From Turnera subulata (lineage: Eukaryota > Streptophyta > Magnoliopsida > Malpighiales > Passifloraceae), in NCBI GenBank assembly GCA_028386065.3, contig JAKUCV010002091.1, positions 55,983-119,982 on the forward strand: a stretch of 64,000 nucleotides of DNA, given 5' to 3'. Each line of letters begins with the position of its first letter. Position 1 is the stretch's first letter. This document shows, piece after piece, positions 55,901 through 64,000 of the stretch. The translations under genes were made by a program, and so were the position numbers. The notes under the pieces are model-generated. The model had not been told where the DNA came from. It saw only the letters and a program-made list of their open reading frames with translations, and made no database searches.

Positions 55901-57043
55901 CAGTTTGTGGAGATCATCAATACTCTTAATTAAGGAGGTAATATGCTCACGTGCATTTTTATAGCGTTTCCAAAACCAACCTTTCAACAGGCGTCTGGTT
56001 GAACGGAGCTTGAACGTGGTTCTGAACAGTGCTGAGCCATGCGTGGTGCAAGCCCATCCACTACGAACCAGATCAAGGCAATGTTCATCCTCCAACCAAG
56101 ATTGTTTAAAATGAAAGAGTCTCTTTCCTCGAGGAATAGAGGAAGAGAGTTGGAGACAGAGGTTCCAATGGTCAGACCCAATTAGCCCTTTATGCACAAT
56201 ATGAACCTCAGGAAAGAAGCCTCCACTCCACGTTACCAACCCCTCTGTCAATCCTAGCAGCAATAGCATCATCCCCGATTCTCCGGTTTGTCCATGTGAA
56301 GGGGCTGCCTTTAAAGTCCAAGTCCATCAATTCCATGGACGTAAGGAAACTCGAGAAATCCAGGAGCTGAGACAGCCTGGGCTGACGCCCCCCCTCTTTT
56401 CTCCTTCTCCAAAAACACGGCATTAAAGTCGCCCATGAGAAGCCAGGCTTCTCTCACAGGCTGAAGATCCTTCAAAACATCCCAGAACATAAGTCTGTCA
56501 CTTCTATTAGGGGGAGCATAGACACACGTCATAAACCATTCCTTCTGATTATCCACGTCGTCAACAAATACGTGAAAAAAGTTTGAACACTTATCCAAAA
56601 CAGTTACCCAGAAATTGTTCTTCCACCACAAAGCGAGTCTGCCACTGAGACCAACTCGCTCAACATAATCACCATGATCAAAACGTAAACTTCTTCTCAA
56701 ACCTTCAAGATTTCTGCTACACTTCTTTGTTTCCATGATAAACAGCAGTAATTCTTAACCAGCTCCCGAAGAGCTCCTGCTGTCAGGGACTGCCCAGACC
56801 CTTGATAGTTTCAAGTGACGATCGTCATGGCTGCCTCCGTGGCCTCAAGCGAGCCACGGAAGCATTCATAGCACGAGTTCTCACGTCGCTAGTCTCGCAA
56901 AAAGAGATAGGGACATAGACGATTTCATCAGTAGCTTCAAATGAAGGGATCGTAGAAGCAGAAGTATGCTCATTCACAGAGGAGGCGCAGGCCTGCTTTT
57001 TCCATTTACGCCAAGACGGGGCCATAAGTTGAGGTACTGGTCT

Positions 57044-58237
57044 CTATTCAATAGCCTGCTCCAAAGCCCAGTCACTGTCACAATGAGTCCCAGCCACCAT
57101 CTTTGGGCTTATGGAAGGCCCAGTTGCATCTATAATTTTGGACCCAGGGGAAATGGGTAGAGAGTAGGAAACAGGTGTCGGTGGGGCAGTATCAGGTCCC
57201 CCTCTTTCATACTTCCATGAGGGCGAGTATCCATCTTTCTTCACGGGAGGCTCGTATTTTGGATAATTGTCGTCACCACCCTGTAGAGGACTCACAATTT
57301 TCTCAAGACGCTCCTTAGCCACTGCAAGAATCTTGGCCACATTAGCGTCACCCATGTCACATGAAGATTTCTGGTTAATAACCAAGGGTTTCTCCAATGG
57401 TCTCCAAACAGCCTTGTTATTCTCTTTCTTGGATTCCCTTCGACGCTTCCCAATAACCGGAGAAGCTTTTTCCGGAGGCACCAACGACTGAAGCCTCAGA
57501 TCAGAGACAAGAGGGGCATCCACCCGCAACCATGGACCAAAACCCTTCTCCGGAATGTCATACACTGGAGCACGATCACTTGGTCCCTTAAACGGGCATC
57601 TATTAATAGCATGCCCTAGTCTCCCATAGTACCAGCAACATTCAGGGAAAAGCTCATACTTAAATCTCACCCATGGTTTTTGCAAATCATCAGTTAGCAA
57701 ATCGAAACCAGTGAGTAAGGGTTTATCAACCCACACAGCAACTTTCAACCTAATATAGCTTTTAGGGTTTAGTACCTTTTCAATAGAGATTTGATAATCC
57801 AGTAGGCCAACAAAAGAATCGCCTATGAGCTTGGCATTATCAACATTCATATAATGCAAAGGTAGACCATGGACTTGAATCCAAATACAGGTCTTCCCCA
57901 GATCCACCTATTCCCATGATAGATGTGGAGGCCACTCCTTGAGGACAAGGTGGCAGTTGGAGATGAACCAGGGAGCACCTTGGACAATTCTCTTCTTGTC
58001 CTCTTCATTAGAAAACTGAAAGACAAAGTTGTTGGCCCCCTTTCCAGTCACATCGAAGGGATCCTTACAGTTCCAGCACTTCTTCATCTTGTTTTTCACG
58101 TACCCCTGGCCAAAGTGCCTATCCGTTACCAAACGACCCAAGAGACAGGTCTTAGGAATCTGGGCGAGAGCCGCCTCAGGACCAGATAGGTTACCATCAA
58201 AGTTGGTAGCCTTTAGCACCAGCTGAAGATGCAACAT
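57044..58237 (-). pseudogene. LINE ORF1: DUF4283 and CCHC-type zinc knuckle protein
   Basis: A 397-codon frame with one in-frame TAG at codon 110 (57910-57908). The first part (KTCLLGRLVTDRHFGQGYVK ... FSNEEDKKRIVQGAPWFI) and the continuation (DLGKTCIWIQVHGLPLHYMN) match the DUF4283 nucleic-acid-binding domain of plant LINE ORF1. A zinc knuckle near residues 206-219 reads CWYYGRLGHAINRC, with Tyr where the second Cys should be. The rest is charged and Pro-rich. ORF1 would coat LINE RNA. The stop and the lost zinc ligand indicate decay, though the remainder is well preserved. Confidence 0.82.
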
Positions 58238-58440
58238 GGTAGGTTAAAGAGGTGGAACAGTACCAAATTAGGGGGGAGGGGAGAAGGGAGGAGGGACATG
58301 GGGAAAGTGGGGGAGGAAGGGTAGAGGGATGTGTATGGGGCTGGGGTGTGGATCTCTCTTCTCTGGACCAAGCTCAACCAAAGGAAGGAGAGAGCGTTTT
58401 TAGAGAGAGAGTGAAGAGAGAGAGCCATACTGGTATCTAT

Positions 58441-58458
58441 TCAAAATTGAATCTTTCT
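58441..58458. repeat. LINE target-site duplication (right)
   Basis: 15 of 18 positions match 50908-50925. Next to the LINE 5' end. Confidence 0.75.
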
Positions 58459-58897
58459 ATTTTTTTTTATGTTAGTTCAGCTTTTATTTTGAACTAAGTC
58501 ATGTTTAATGGTATTGGCTAAATTTGAACTTTGTGTTGCTAATAGAACTCTTTTCTCTAAGTCATGTTTATATGTTCTTCTTGAATCATATTTATCTGCT
58601 TTTTAGTTATATATCTTATAGTTTGGGTCAATGTGTTGGCCAGTTCTATTTAGATTGTATCTGGGTTTATATTTTCCAGCATGGGCACTAAGTTCGTAAA
58701 AATAATTCAGCTTTTATTTTTCTTTCTTTTCACTAGAGTAGTTAATTTCAGCTGTACTCTTACATTAATATTCTCCTTCCTACCAAGATGTGGTAAATTG
58801 ATGGAACTTGTTAATTATAGTGGGATAGAGAAAAGAAGGCGCATTAGTGACATTACCATCTTATCTTGCCTGAAGCATAATTTCATCAAATATGTGG
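58459..58897. other. No supported gene
   Basis: AT-rich. The longest frame (58681-59046) runs into the MITE and has no domain. Confidence 0.5.
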
Positions 58898-59167
58898 CAG
58901 GGGCGGATCTAGAAGAAAATTTTAGGGGGGGCCAAAATGTACTATTTTTTAAATTAATAGGGACTGAATTGTATTATATGTGTGAAAATGGAAAAAATGA
59001 GAAAACAATGTCGCTGCCAAGACTCAAGCCCGGGCCAATCACTTAGAATGCAAAGAGCCAACCACCAAACTACCTAACATTTTATGACTAATTATTACCA
59101 TATATAGAGAAAACCAAATTCTAGGGCAGGCCTGGCTCCCCCTTGCTCCCCCCTATATTCGCCCCTG
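58898..59167. mobile_element. hAT-like MITE, CAGGGGCG termini
   Basis: Begins CAGGGGCGGATCTA and ends ATTCGCCCCTG, giving 8-bp perfect terminal inverted repeats over 270 bp. Flanking 8-mers (ATATGTGG / GGTAGTGG) match poorly, so the duplication is not confirmed. Related single ends occur near 28311 and 61925. Confidence 0.55.
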
Positions 59168-59820
59168 GGTAGTGGGTTTTATTATGTTTCTTTATACATA
59201 AAAAGTATGGTAGCTAGAAAGAACTCATCACGTTGGCAAGTGTATATATATAGCCTTTTGTGGTCATTAACAGAGACCCCAATCACCTTTTTCTAACTCC
59301 TTTTAAACCTCTCCATGACTACTTGTGGTAATGAGATTTGAACTACATTTCCATATTCTCTCCTCTCCCTTAACATTCTTATACCTTGCAAAGAAACTGG
59401 CATCTTGGATATAAAAGAGTGATAACACCGAAGACTCCAAAATTACACCATGGCCAATGAGAAAGCCCTAAAACGAAAGACCCTCTACAACAGTGGCGGT
59501 GGGGCAGGGGGGCCACGGCCTCCCCTGACTTATTGATAATTTCTTTACAGGGGTATTTTTGTAATTTCATAATTATATATTAAATATATATTTTAATACC
59601 ATAGTGGTGGCTGCGTAACTTTGAAATAGGTTTGGAAAACAGGTTTATGTTTCAACATTTAAACACAAATGGATTTCAGTTGTGGGCCATAAAAGAAAAG
59701 CTTGAACCTATTCTACTAAAAAAGAAGAAAGCAAGACGGTGGAAACTGGAAAAAGCCCAATAATATGTAACACTTTGTTTTTTTTATTACAAGACAAACA
59801 ATTTACAAATCTTCTAAACC
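59168..59820. other. No supported gene
   Basis: Contains a GGCGG...GGGGCAGGGGGG fragment near 59490 resembling the MITE family end. Otherwise featureless. Confidence 0.45.
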
Positions 59821-60880
59821 TAGTTGAATCAAAAGTTATAAATAGTCTGTAGGGGGCAGGTTTCTCCAATTCAATTTGAAAGGAAGGATAGGCACAGGGT
59901 ATACAGTTCAACTCCATTATTGTTGTTGTTATTGCTATGATGTTGATTTGCTTGATTGAACTGTTGTGTTGACTGTTATTGGTTTCTTGGATACTGTGTT
60001 GTGATTGATGTTGGACTGTGAGTAATTGATGTTATGAAACTGTTGATGGATTGGTCTGTTGTATAACTTGAGTTAATAGGAAGTTGGATAATTGGAATAA
60101 ATTATGGATAATTGGGAAAAAGAAAATGGAAAATGAAAATTGATTTGAGATTGTTATTGGGATGTTGATCCCTGAGATTGTTATTGGGATGTTGATCCCT
60201 GAGATTTGAAATTGGGATGTTGATCCCGGGTTCTTTTTGATCTGGCACCAAAAACAGGTTGATAACCTGGTACGACCCTAGCTTATCCGTGACGGGGCCA
60301 GAAAGATAAAATTGGAATAATAATAAATTCTTTGGTATGTTTGGGACAAGTCTTTGGGTTTGGTCTGTCTTGTACGGAATTGTCTTTGGTATGGTTTGTG
60401 ACTGTTATCTGTATTATCTTCTTTGAAGTATTATGGTTGCTTGCATATCTCTGTTTATTCTTGGTTGGTGAGCACTTTGGACTCACCCCTCACCTGCGGG
60501 CTTTCATCCCGTAGGTTGAGTTATTTGTGGTTCAGGTATGTTGCATTCCAGACAGGTTGCGGCGTTATCCCTTGGACAGGACTCGGATCCATAGTTTGCA
60601 TCAGTGTCGCATACAGTGTCTTTGTGAGTTATTAAGTCTTCCGCTGTGCTGTTTATTGCTATTGTTGGGCCATTGGGCTGGTTGTGCTTTTATTGATGTT
60701 CCTGGGGTTCGGGTGATATGTTTTGATGTTGGGCCGAAAGACCAAATTTCAGATGTTTATATTTTGGGCTGTTGAGCCAGTTCTCTGTTGTTTACACTGT
60801 ATACTGGACTTGTTTGGTTGGGTCGTTACAGTTCCGGCACGTGTTTACTATGTACGGTAAATACGGGTCGGGACGTTTCA
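59821..60880 (+). mobile_element. Ty3-gypsy LTR (3' part well defined)
   Basis: TATA box 'ttataaatag' near 59837. Three 27-bp units with GGGATGTTGATCCC at 60159-60227. A block 'gataacctggtacgacccta' (from 60261) is shared in inverted form with about 63590-63618. LTR end GGACGTTTCA at 60880, followed by the primer-site motif. The left end is not resolved. Contains short non-conserved frames only. Confidence 0.65.
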
Positions 60881-60883
60881 TTT

Positions 60884-60896
60884 TGGTAGCGGAGCG
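60884..60896 (+). other. Primer binding site and gag start region of Ty3 element
   Basis: TTGGTAGCGGAGC, matching the primer-site motif of the 3957-9913 element on its minus strand. A gag-like start ATGGATCCAGTC follows near 60996, but the frame stops after 18 codons. Confidence 0.55.
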
Positions 60897-61151
60897 GGCG
60901 TTAGGTCTTGTTGGGTAGTCTTTGTGTGTTTGTTGTTCTTGTTTGCATAGTTCGCTCTATTTGTTTATTATTTTATATCATTTAGTTAGTGCATTATGGA
61001 TCCAGTCGAGGGACGCCAGCTTGCCACAGAGCATACACATAAGAGGTAAATGATGCCATAAATGAGCGGAAACATAAATATTATTAATATCACTAATATT
61101 AATATTAAAAACATTAAAATTACATTATATTATAAAAAAAACAAACAACAT

Positions 61152-61835
61152 TCATCTTCTCGGAACAACATTGACCCTGAAGCTATTGGGGTCATTGTTG
61201 ATGTTGACCCTGATGCTGTCGTTCCACGAGAACCACATTCCGCCCGCGTTGTTCTGGCCAGGAAGCTCGAACCGGTTTGCTGAAGGAAACCGAAGTGGGA
61301 TGACACCGCGATCGTCTTCAGGCTGCCACTAGGTCTCCGTGAGAAGAACCATGTTGGGCTTGTACTGGTTCTTCAGGTCCCTCAGGGTATGCGCGAACTC
61401 TTGGGAACGTCTAGAGATTCCTCTGCAGTTCCACACCAGCAGTCGGGCCTTTGGCCAAGTTGGGGGTAACCGAGTCACTCTAGGCATGCTTTGGGCAGTC
61501 ATCGAGAGCTGGTAGTAGGTGCCTTGATCCAGGAAATGGAAAGTGGGCTCTAGGTTGAATTCCTGAAGTCTTTCAGAAATGAAAAACATCACGGAATTGG
61601 CTGAGCCATAGAAGGAGGTCCTCAGGGTGCCTTGGTCCTTTAGGAAGAACGTCTCTTCCATGGGAGTGACGAAGAATCTGGAGGAGTAGAGTTCGTCGAC
61701 AAAGACCAGACGGGGCATTCTGCCGAGCTCGTTCGGTAGTTCCTCCGGACGTTTGTTGATCATACTGTAGGTCAGCCGGTTTCTTCTGCCTAGTTTGGCA
61801 CCTTCGACGAAGAAGACGGATGATGGAGCAGGCAT
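61152..61835 (-). pseudogene. Third copy of the 227-codon endonuclease-like ORF (one in-frame stop)
   Basis: Homologue of the antisense ORFs in copia A and B, with the same 227-codon span and no indels. It is interrupted only by TAG at codon 169, where A and B have TTG. Conserved parts include FFVEGAKLGRRNRL, FVDELYSSRFFVTPMEETFF, WNCRGISRRSQEF and YKPNMVLLTET; beyond the stop, GGMWFSWND is also conserved. It is distinctly more GC-rich than the copies in A and B and about 70% identical in protein by eye. It lies downstream of a Ty3 primer site, not in a copia element. It lacks the upstream TATA arrangement of A and B. Probably an older relative of the captured unit, or a separate capture. Confidence 0.7.
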
Positions 61836-62332
61836 CGTGATTTGGACGCGTTGGTATTTTGTTTTTTAATACCTATACAACAAAACAATATATTTCATAC
61901 TTTGGCCCCTTTGAAAAATTTAGCCTTGCTTCGCCACTGCTCTACAACACATATGGATACCAGCAATCTACGGATACAAGAGAGCGCGAAACAGAGCGAT
62001 TATCAAGTTTGGATTTCGTTCAATTTTTAATGGTTAATTGGAGAACAATATAGACAACTTTCCTCTTCTTTTTTGTTCTTTTTTTTTTCTCTGGTATTTT
62101 GCTTTTCTGTCTTAGTTTGTTCTTATATATAGTTCTTACGTGTTTTAGTGGTTAAGTAGTTCTGCTGGTACAAATTTTTCAAGTACGAATCTACAGGCCT
62201 ATAACAAGCCCGGGAGACTTGGACTTTACCCGAATCCTCGAAAGCCTGGAAGAGGTGAGCAGGCCTGTTATTAAGCCCATCTCACTACATCTGCTTAAGC
62301 AGCAAAGGGAAAAAAAATATAAGCATATAGTT
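61836..62332. other. Segment shared with 43518-43720; no gene
   Basis: 62033-62290 is the second copy of the repeat 5' of the RING genes. 61900-61945 has a 'ttggccccttt ... cttcgccactg' relic of the hAT-like family. Confidence 0.6.
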
Positions 62333-62525
62333 TGGGTTAATTGCATTTTAACCCCTTGAATTCTAACTCGTTTTTTACTCACCCCCTAAACTTTTTTTTT
62401 CGTCAATCGACCACCTGTATTCCTACTCTGATTCAATTAACCCCCTCCGTCTAATCCCAAAGGGATTTCGTCTCTTGAGTAACGGAATACGTGGATGAAA
62501 GACACGTGGCATTATCTTAACCGTC
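62333..62525 (+). mobile_element. Mutator-like terminal sequence, plus orientation
   Basis: GGGTTAATTGCATTTTAACC start, then 'CACCCCCTAAAC', 'TTCGTCAATCGACCACC' and 'GACACGTGGCATTATC'. Shares this order with the complement of 16313-16505. It points rightward into the TM9SF and PPR fragments. The opposite terminus is not in view. Confidence 0.5.
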
Positions 62526-62791
62526 CAATCATTTTTTTATTTTCTTTTTTCCTCACAAAATAAAATAGAAAATATTTATATTAGAAAAGAAAAAAAGAAA
62601 GAAAAAATGTATCATCACTCCGGCCACAACAAGTCACCGTCACTTGCAACCTCTCTCCTGTTCCCTCTCCAAATTACTCCCCTACAAAACAAACCAACAC
62701 ACAAACAACCACCACTCTAGATCTGAAAAACCATTTCCCTATTTCTCCCCCAGCCCTTCCTCCTCCTCCAAACACACACACACTCAGAGAC

Positions 62792-62930
62792 ATGGAGCCT
62801 CGACGGAGACTAGGCCTCCACTCACCGCCACGATCTGCTCCGTCCTCCTGCTCCTCCTCCTCGTCCACGGCGGCCACTCCTTCTACCTCGTCGGCGTTGC
62901 TCCCAGGACTTCCTCTCGGTAATTAAATTC
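62792..62930 (+). pseudogene. TM9SF (EMP70-type) first-exon fragment
   Basis: Encodes a signal-peptide-like stretch (TATICSVLLLLLLVHGG) followed by HSFYLVGVAPR, which matches the start of transmembrane-9 superfamily proteins (SFYLPGVAPRDF in the family). ATG at 62792 is out of frame with this stretch, and one base is missing after 'GTTGCTCCCAG', which turns the next residues into TSSR and a stop. TM9SF proteins act in Golgi/endosome membrane sorting. Only the N-terminal about 40 residues are present, so this is a captured or relic fragment. Confidence 0.65.
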
Positions 62931-62995
62931 GCCACTCTCCCCTCCAACGTCTACATTCATTTCCGACTCAGATATATTCCCCTTGTTAGCTCAGT

Positions 62996-63331
62996 TTGTG
63001 TAATTCGTTCCTCCCATCTTCAAGCTCAATGCCGACCCATCACCCTCAACCACCACCACACTCGCCGCCTCCCTCTCCTTCTGCTCTCCAGCCCTTCGGA
63101 TCCACACCAATTCAGTATCATTGCAAGATCTCTCACTCGCGCGACCTGTTCGCTAAAATGCCCCAGAGAGACATCTTCTCCTGGAACGCCATGCTTTCTC
63201 TGTACGCCAAGTCAGGGTCGGTTAAAGACCTTCAGGGTGTGTTCGATGCCATGCCTTGTCGTGATTTGGTGTCGTATAACACGATGATCTCCGGTTTTGC
63301 GGGGAATGGGTGTGCGAGTGAGACGTGGTGA
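62996..63331 (+). pseudogene. PLS-class PPR protein fragment
   Basis: The frame includes DLFAKMPQRDIFSWNAMLSL, YAKSGSVKDLQGVFDAM and PCRDLVSYNTMISGFAGNG, which are about two PPR repeats of the PLS type found in plant RNA-editing factors of mitochondria and plastids. It ends abruptly at 'CASETW' and a stop, where sequence homologous to a Ty3 LTR begins (about 63332). Normal PLS proteins have ten or more repeats plus E/DYW domains, so this is a fragment. The Met at 62996 is only the start of the open frame; the N-terminal 40 residues are Pro/Ser-rich and unrelated. Confidence 0.75.
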
Positions 63332-64000
63332 TATATTCAACCATAATACTTTCGAAATAAACACAACGATCACATCAATAAACACAACCAAGCACATCAC
63401 AAGGAAACTGCTACAACAACCAACACATACTACACAACAGAGGAATCCAACTCAAACAACGCATCAGAGGAAACCAACGCAAGCAACACGACAGAGGAAT
63501 CTACTAAATCATATCAAGCCAAGACCCCAAGAATACTCATTAATTATCTTAATACCAAGTTTATCTTCCGAGCCCGTCACTGGACAAACTAGGGTCGTAC
63601 CAGGTTATCAATTAATTCCGGATGCCAGGTCAAACAACCATACCAATTCTTACCATACCGGGACCACGTCCCAAATTACCAAATCACACCGGGTTCAACA
63701 ACCCAAATACCATACCGGGATCAACATCCCATAACCGGATACTCGGTATATCCGAACCACTGGGTATTCGGTATACCCCAACCTCAGGCATCAACATGCT
63801 AACCAGATATTTGGCATATCTGAGCCACTGCGGATATTCGGCATATCCGAGCCACTACGGATATTCGGCATATCCGAGCCACTGGGTATTTGGTATACCC
63901 TAACCACAGGCAACAAGCCAAACGGATATTCGGCATATCCAAGCCACCGCGGATATTCGGCATACCCGAGCCACTGGGTATTTGGTATACCCTAACCACC
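63332..64000 (-). mobile_element. Ty3-gypsy LTR, minus orientation, with hairpin tandem repeats
   Basis: The complement of 63560-63620 (CCTGGTACGACCCTAG and neighbours) matches the LTR at 60261-60300. 63420-63500 has about 21-bp repeats 'caacgcatcagaggaa'. From 63660 to the window end lies an array of hairpin units about 27 bp apart. The LTR truncates the PPR fragment and runs off the right edge. Confidence 0.7.
63660..64000. repeat. Covarying hairpin tandem array
   Basis: Successive stems: GGGAC/GTCCC (63660), GGGTT/AACCC (63691), GGGAT/ATCCC (63717), GGATA/TATCC (63737), GGGTAT/ATACCC (63762), AGATA/TATCT (63805), GGATA/TATCC (63832, 63859), GGGTAT/ATACCC (63884), GGATA/TATCC (63924), one broken unit (63951) and GGGTAT/ATACCC (63976). 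Spacers are GAGCCACTG-like. Six stem sequences, nearly always fully paired. Confidence 0.9.

Larger units (their letters stand above)
51000..56800 (-). pseudogene. LINE ORF2: endonuclease, reverse transcriptase, RNase H
   Basis: Read right to left: endonuclease (56736-56311) with WLLMGDFNAV; reverse transcriptase (55825-54351) with YRPVGLCN, LDVSKAYD and the active-site CYADD near 54775; zf-RVT region (54260-53443) with W.ASLLEGR and CP.CG-type zinc residues; and RNase H (53280-52965, continuing at 51149-51000) with ETDSK. It would nick target DNA and reverse-transcribe the LINE RNA. Frame changes near 56300, 54720, 53640, 53450 and 53125, and in-frame stops near 55838, 55067 and 54350, disrupt it. 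The stop at 55067 replaces the Trp that follows KAYDRLH. The nested Mutator-like element splits RNase H just after 'APPTSI'. Confidence 0.85.
50926..58440 (-). mobile_element. L1-like LINE retrotransposon, full-length but dead
   Basis: Minus-strand non-LTR element. The poly(A) end is the T-run at about 50926-50933 and the 5' end is near 58440, with a GA/CT-rich leader (58240-58430). An 18-bp diverged target duplication flanks it. ORF1 (58237-57044) precedes ORF2 (endonuclease, RT, zf-RVT, RNase H). A Mutator-like element is nested at 51160-52954. Without it the LINE is about 5.7 kb, a normal full length. Stops and frameshifts in both ORFs rule out autonomous movement. Confidence 0.88.

Noticed and set aside
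58681..59046. 121-codon ORF
   Set aside because: Runs from AT-rich spacer into a MITE, with no conserved domain.
1..64000. tRNA, rRNA or microRNA genes
   Set aside because: I saw no cloverleaf with A/B boxes and no rRNA sequence. The only long hairpins are transposon termini or the fold-back at 27793.

Overview
The window is nuclear DNA from a flowering plant, most likely a eudicot. The evidence is a plant-specific REM (multi-B3) transcription factor gene with GT-AG introns, ATL-type RING-H2 genes, PPR and TM9SF gene fragments, and a dense mix of plant Ty1-copia, Ty3-gypsy, L1-like LINE, Mutator-like and hAT elements. I cannot name the species. Most of the sequence is transposable-element DNA, much of it nested. 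Several elements could be delimited exactly from their target-site duplications (TSDs).

Layout. 1-15,200: a degraded Ty3-gypsy landscape. Head-to-head LTR ends bracket a G/C-hairpin minisatellite. A Tat-like LTR (from 2,151) is split by a young non-autonomous Ty3-type element on the minus strand (3,957-9,913, TSD GCCCA). A further pair of degraded Ty3 LTRs follows. 15,200-20,000: AT-rich tandem repeats, a Mutator-like terminus and duplicated low-complexity DNA. 20,044-21,441: an intronless kelch-like gene whose 5' flank has been displaced by copia element A (21,496-27,743, TSD CTTCT). 28,501-29,760: a non-autonomous hAT element. 30,057-36,658: copia element B (TSD GTTTG). 36,925-43,508: copia element C on the minus strand, with an 822-bp assembly gap and an internal 1-kb duplication.

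44,246-50,546 is the main host-gene island: an intact RING-H2 gene, a tandem paralogue broken by a Mutator-like element, and a seven-exon gene predicted to encode a four-B3-domain REM protein. 50,926-58,440: a dead LINE on the minus strand with a nested Mutator-like element in its RNase H region. 58,459-64,000: a hAT-like MITE, a Ty3 LTR with primer site and gag start, a third copy of an unusual endonuclease-like ORF, a probable Pack-MULE carrying TM9SF and PPR fragments, and a hairpin-rich LTR running off the end.

The most unusual signals are two. First, copia A and B each carry, antisense to their decayed pol, an intact 227-codon ORF with its own TATA box. The ORF ends in a LINE-type endonuclease N-terminus, and an indel-free third copy lies 28 kb away. 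Second, short hairpins are packed into copia interiors and Ty3 LTRs, and their stem bases change in compensating pairs between units. These are read by eye and need computational confirmation.
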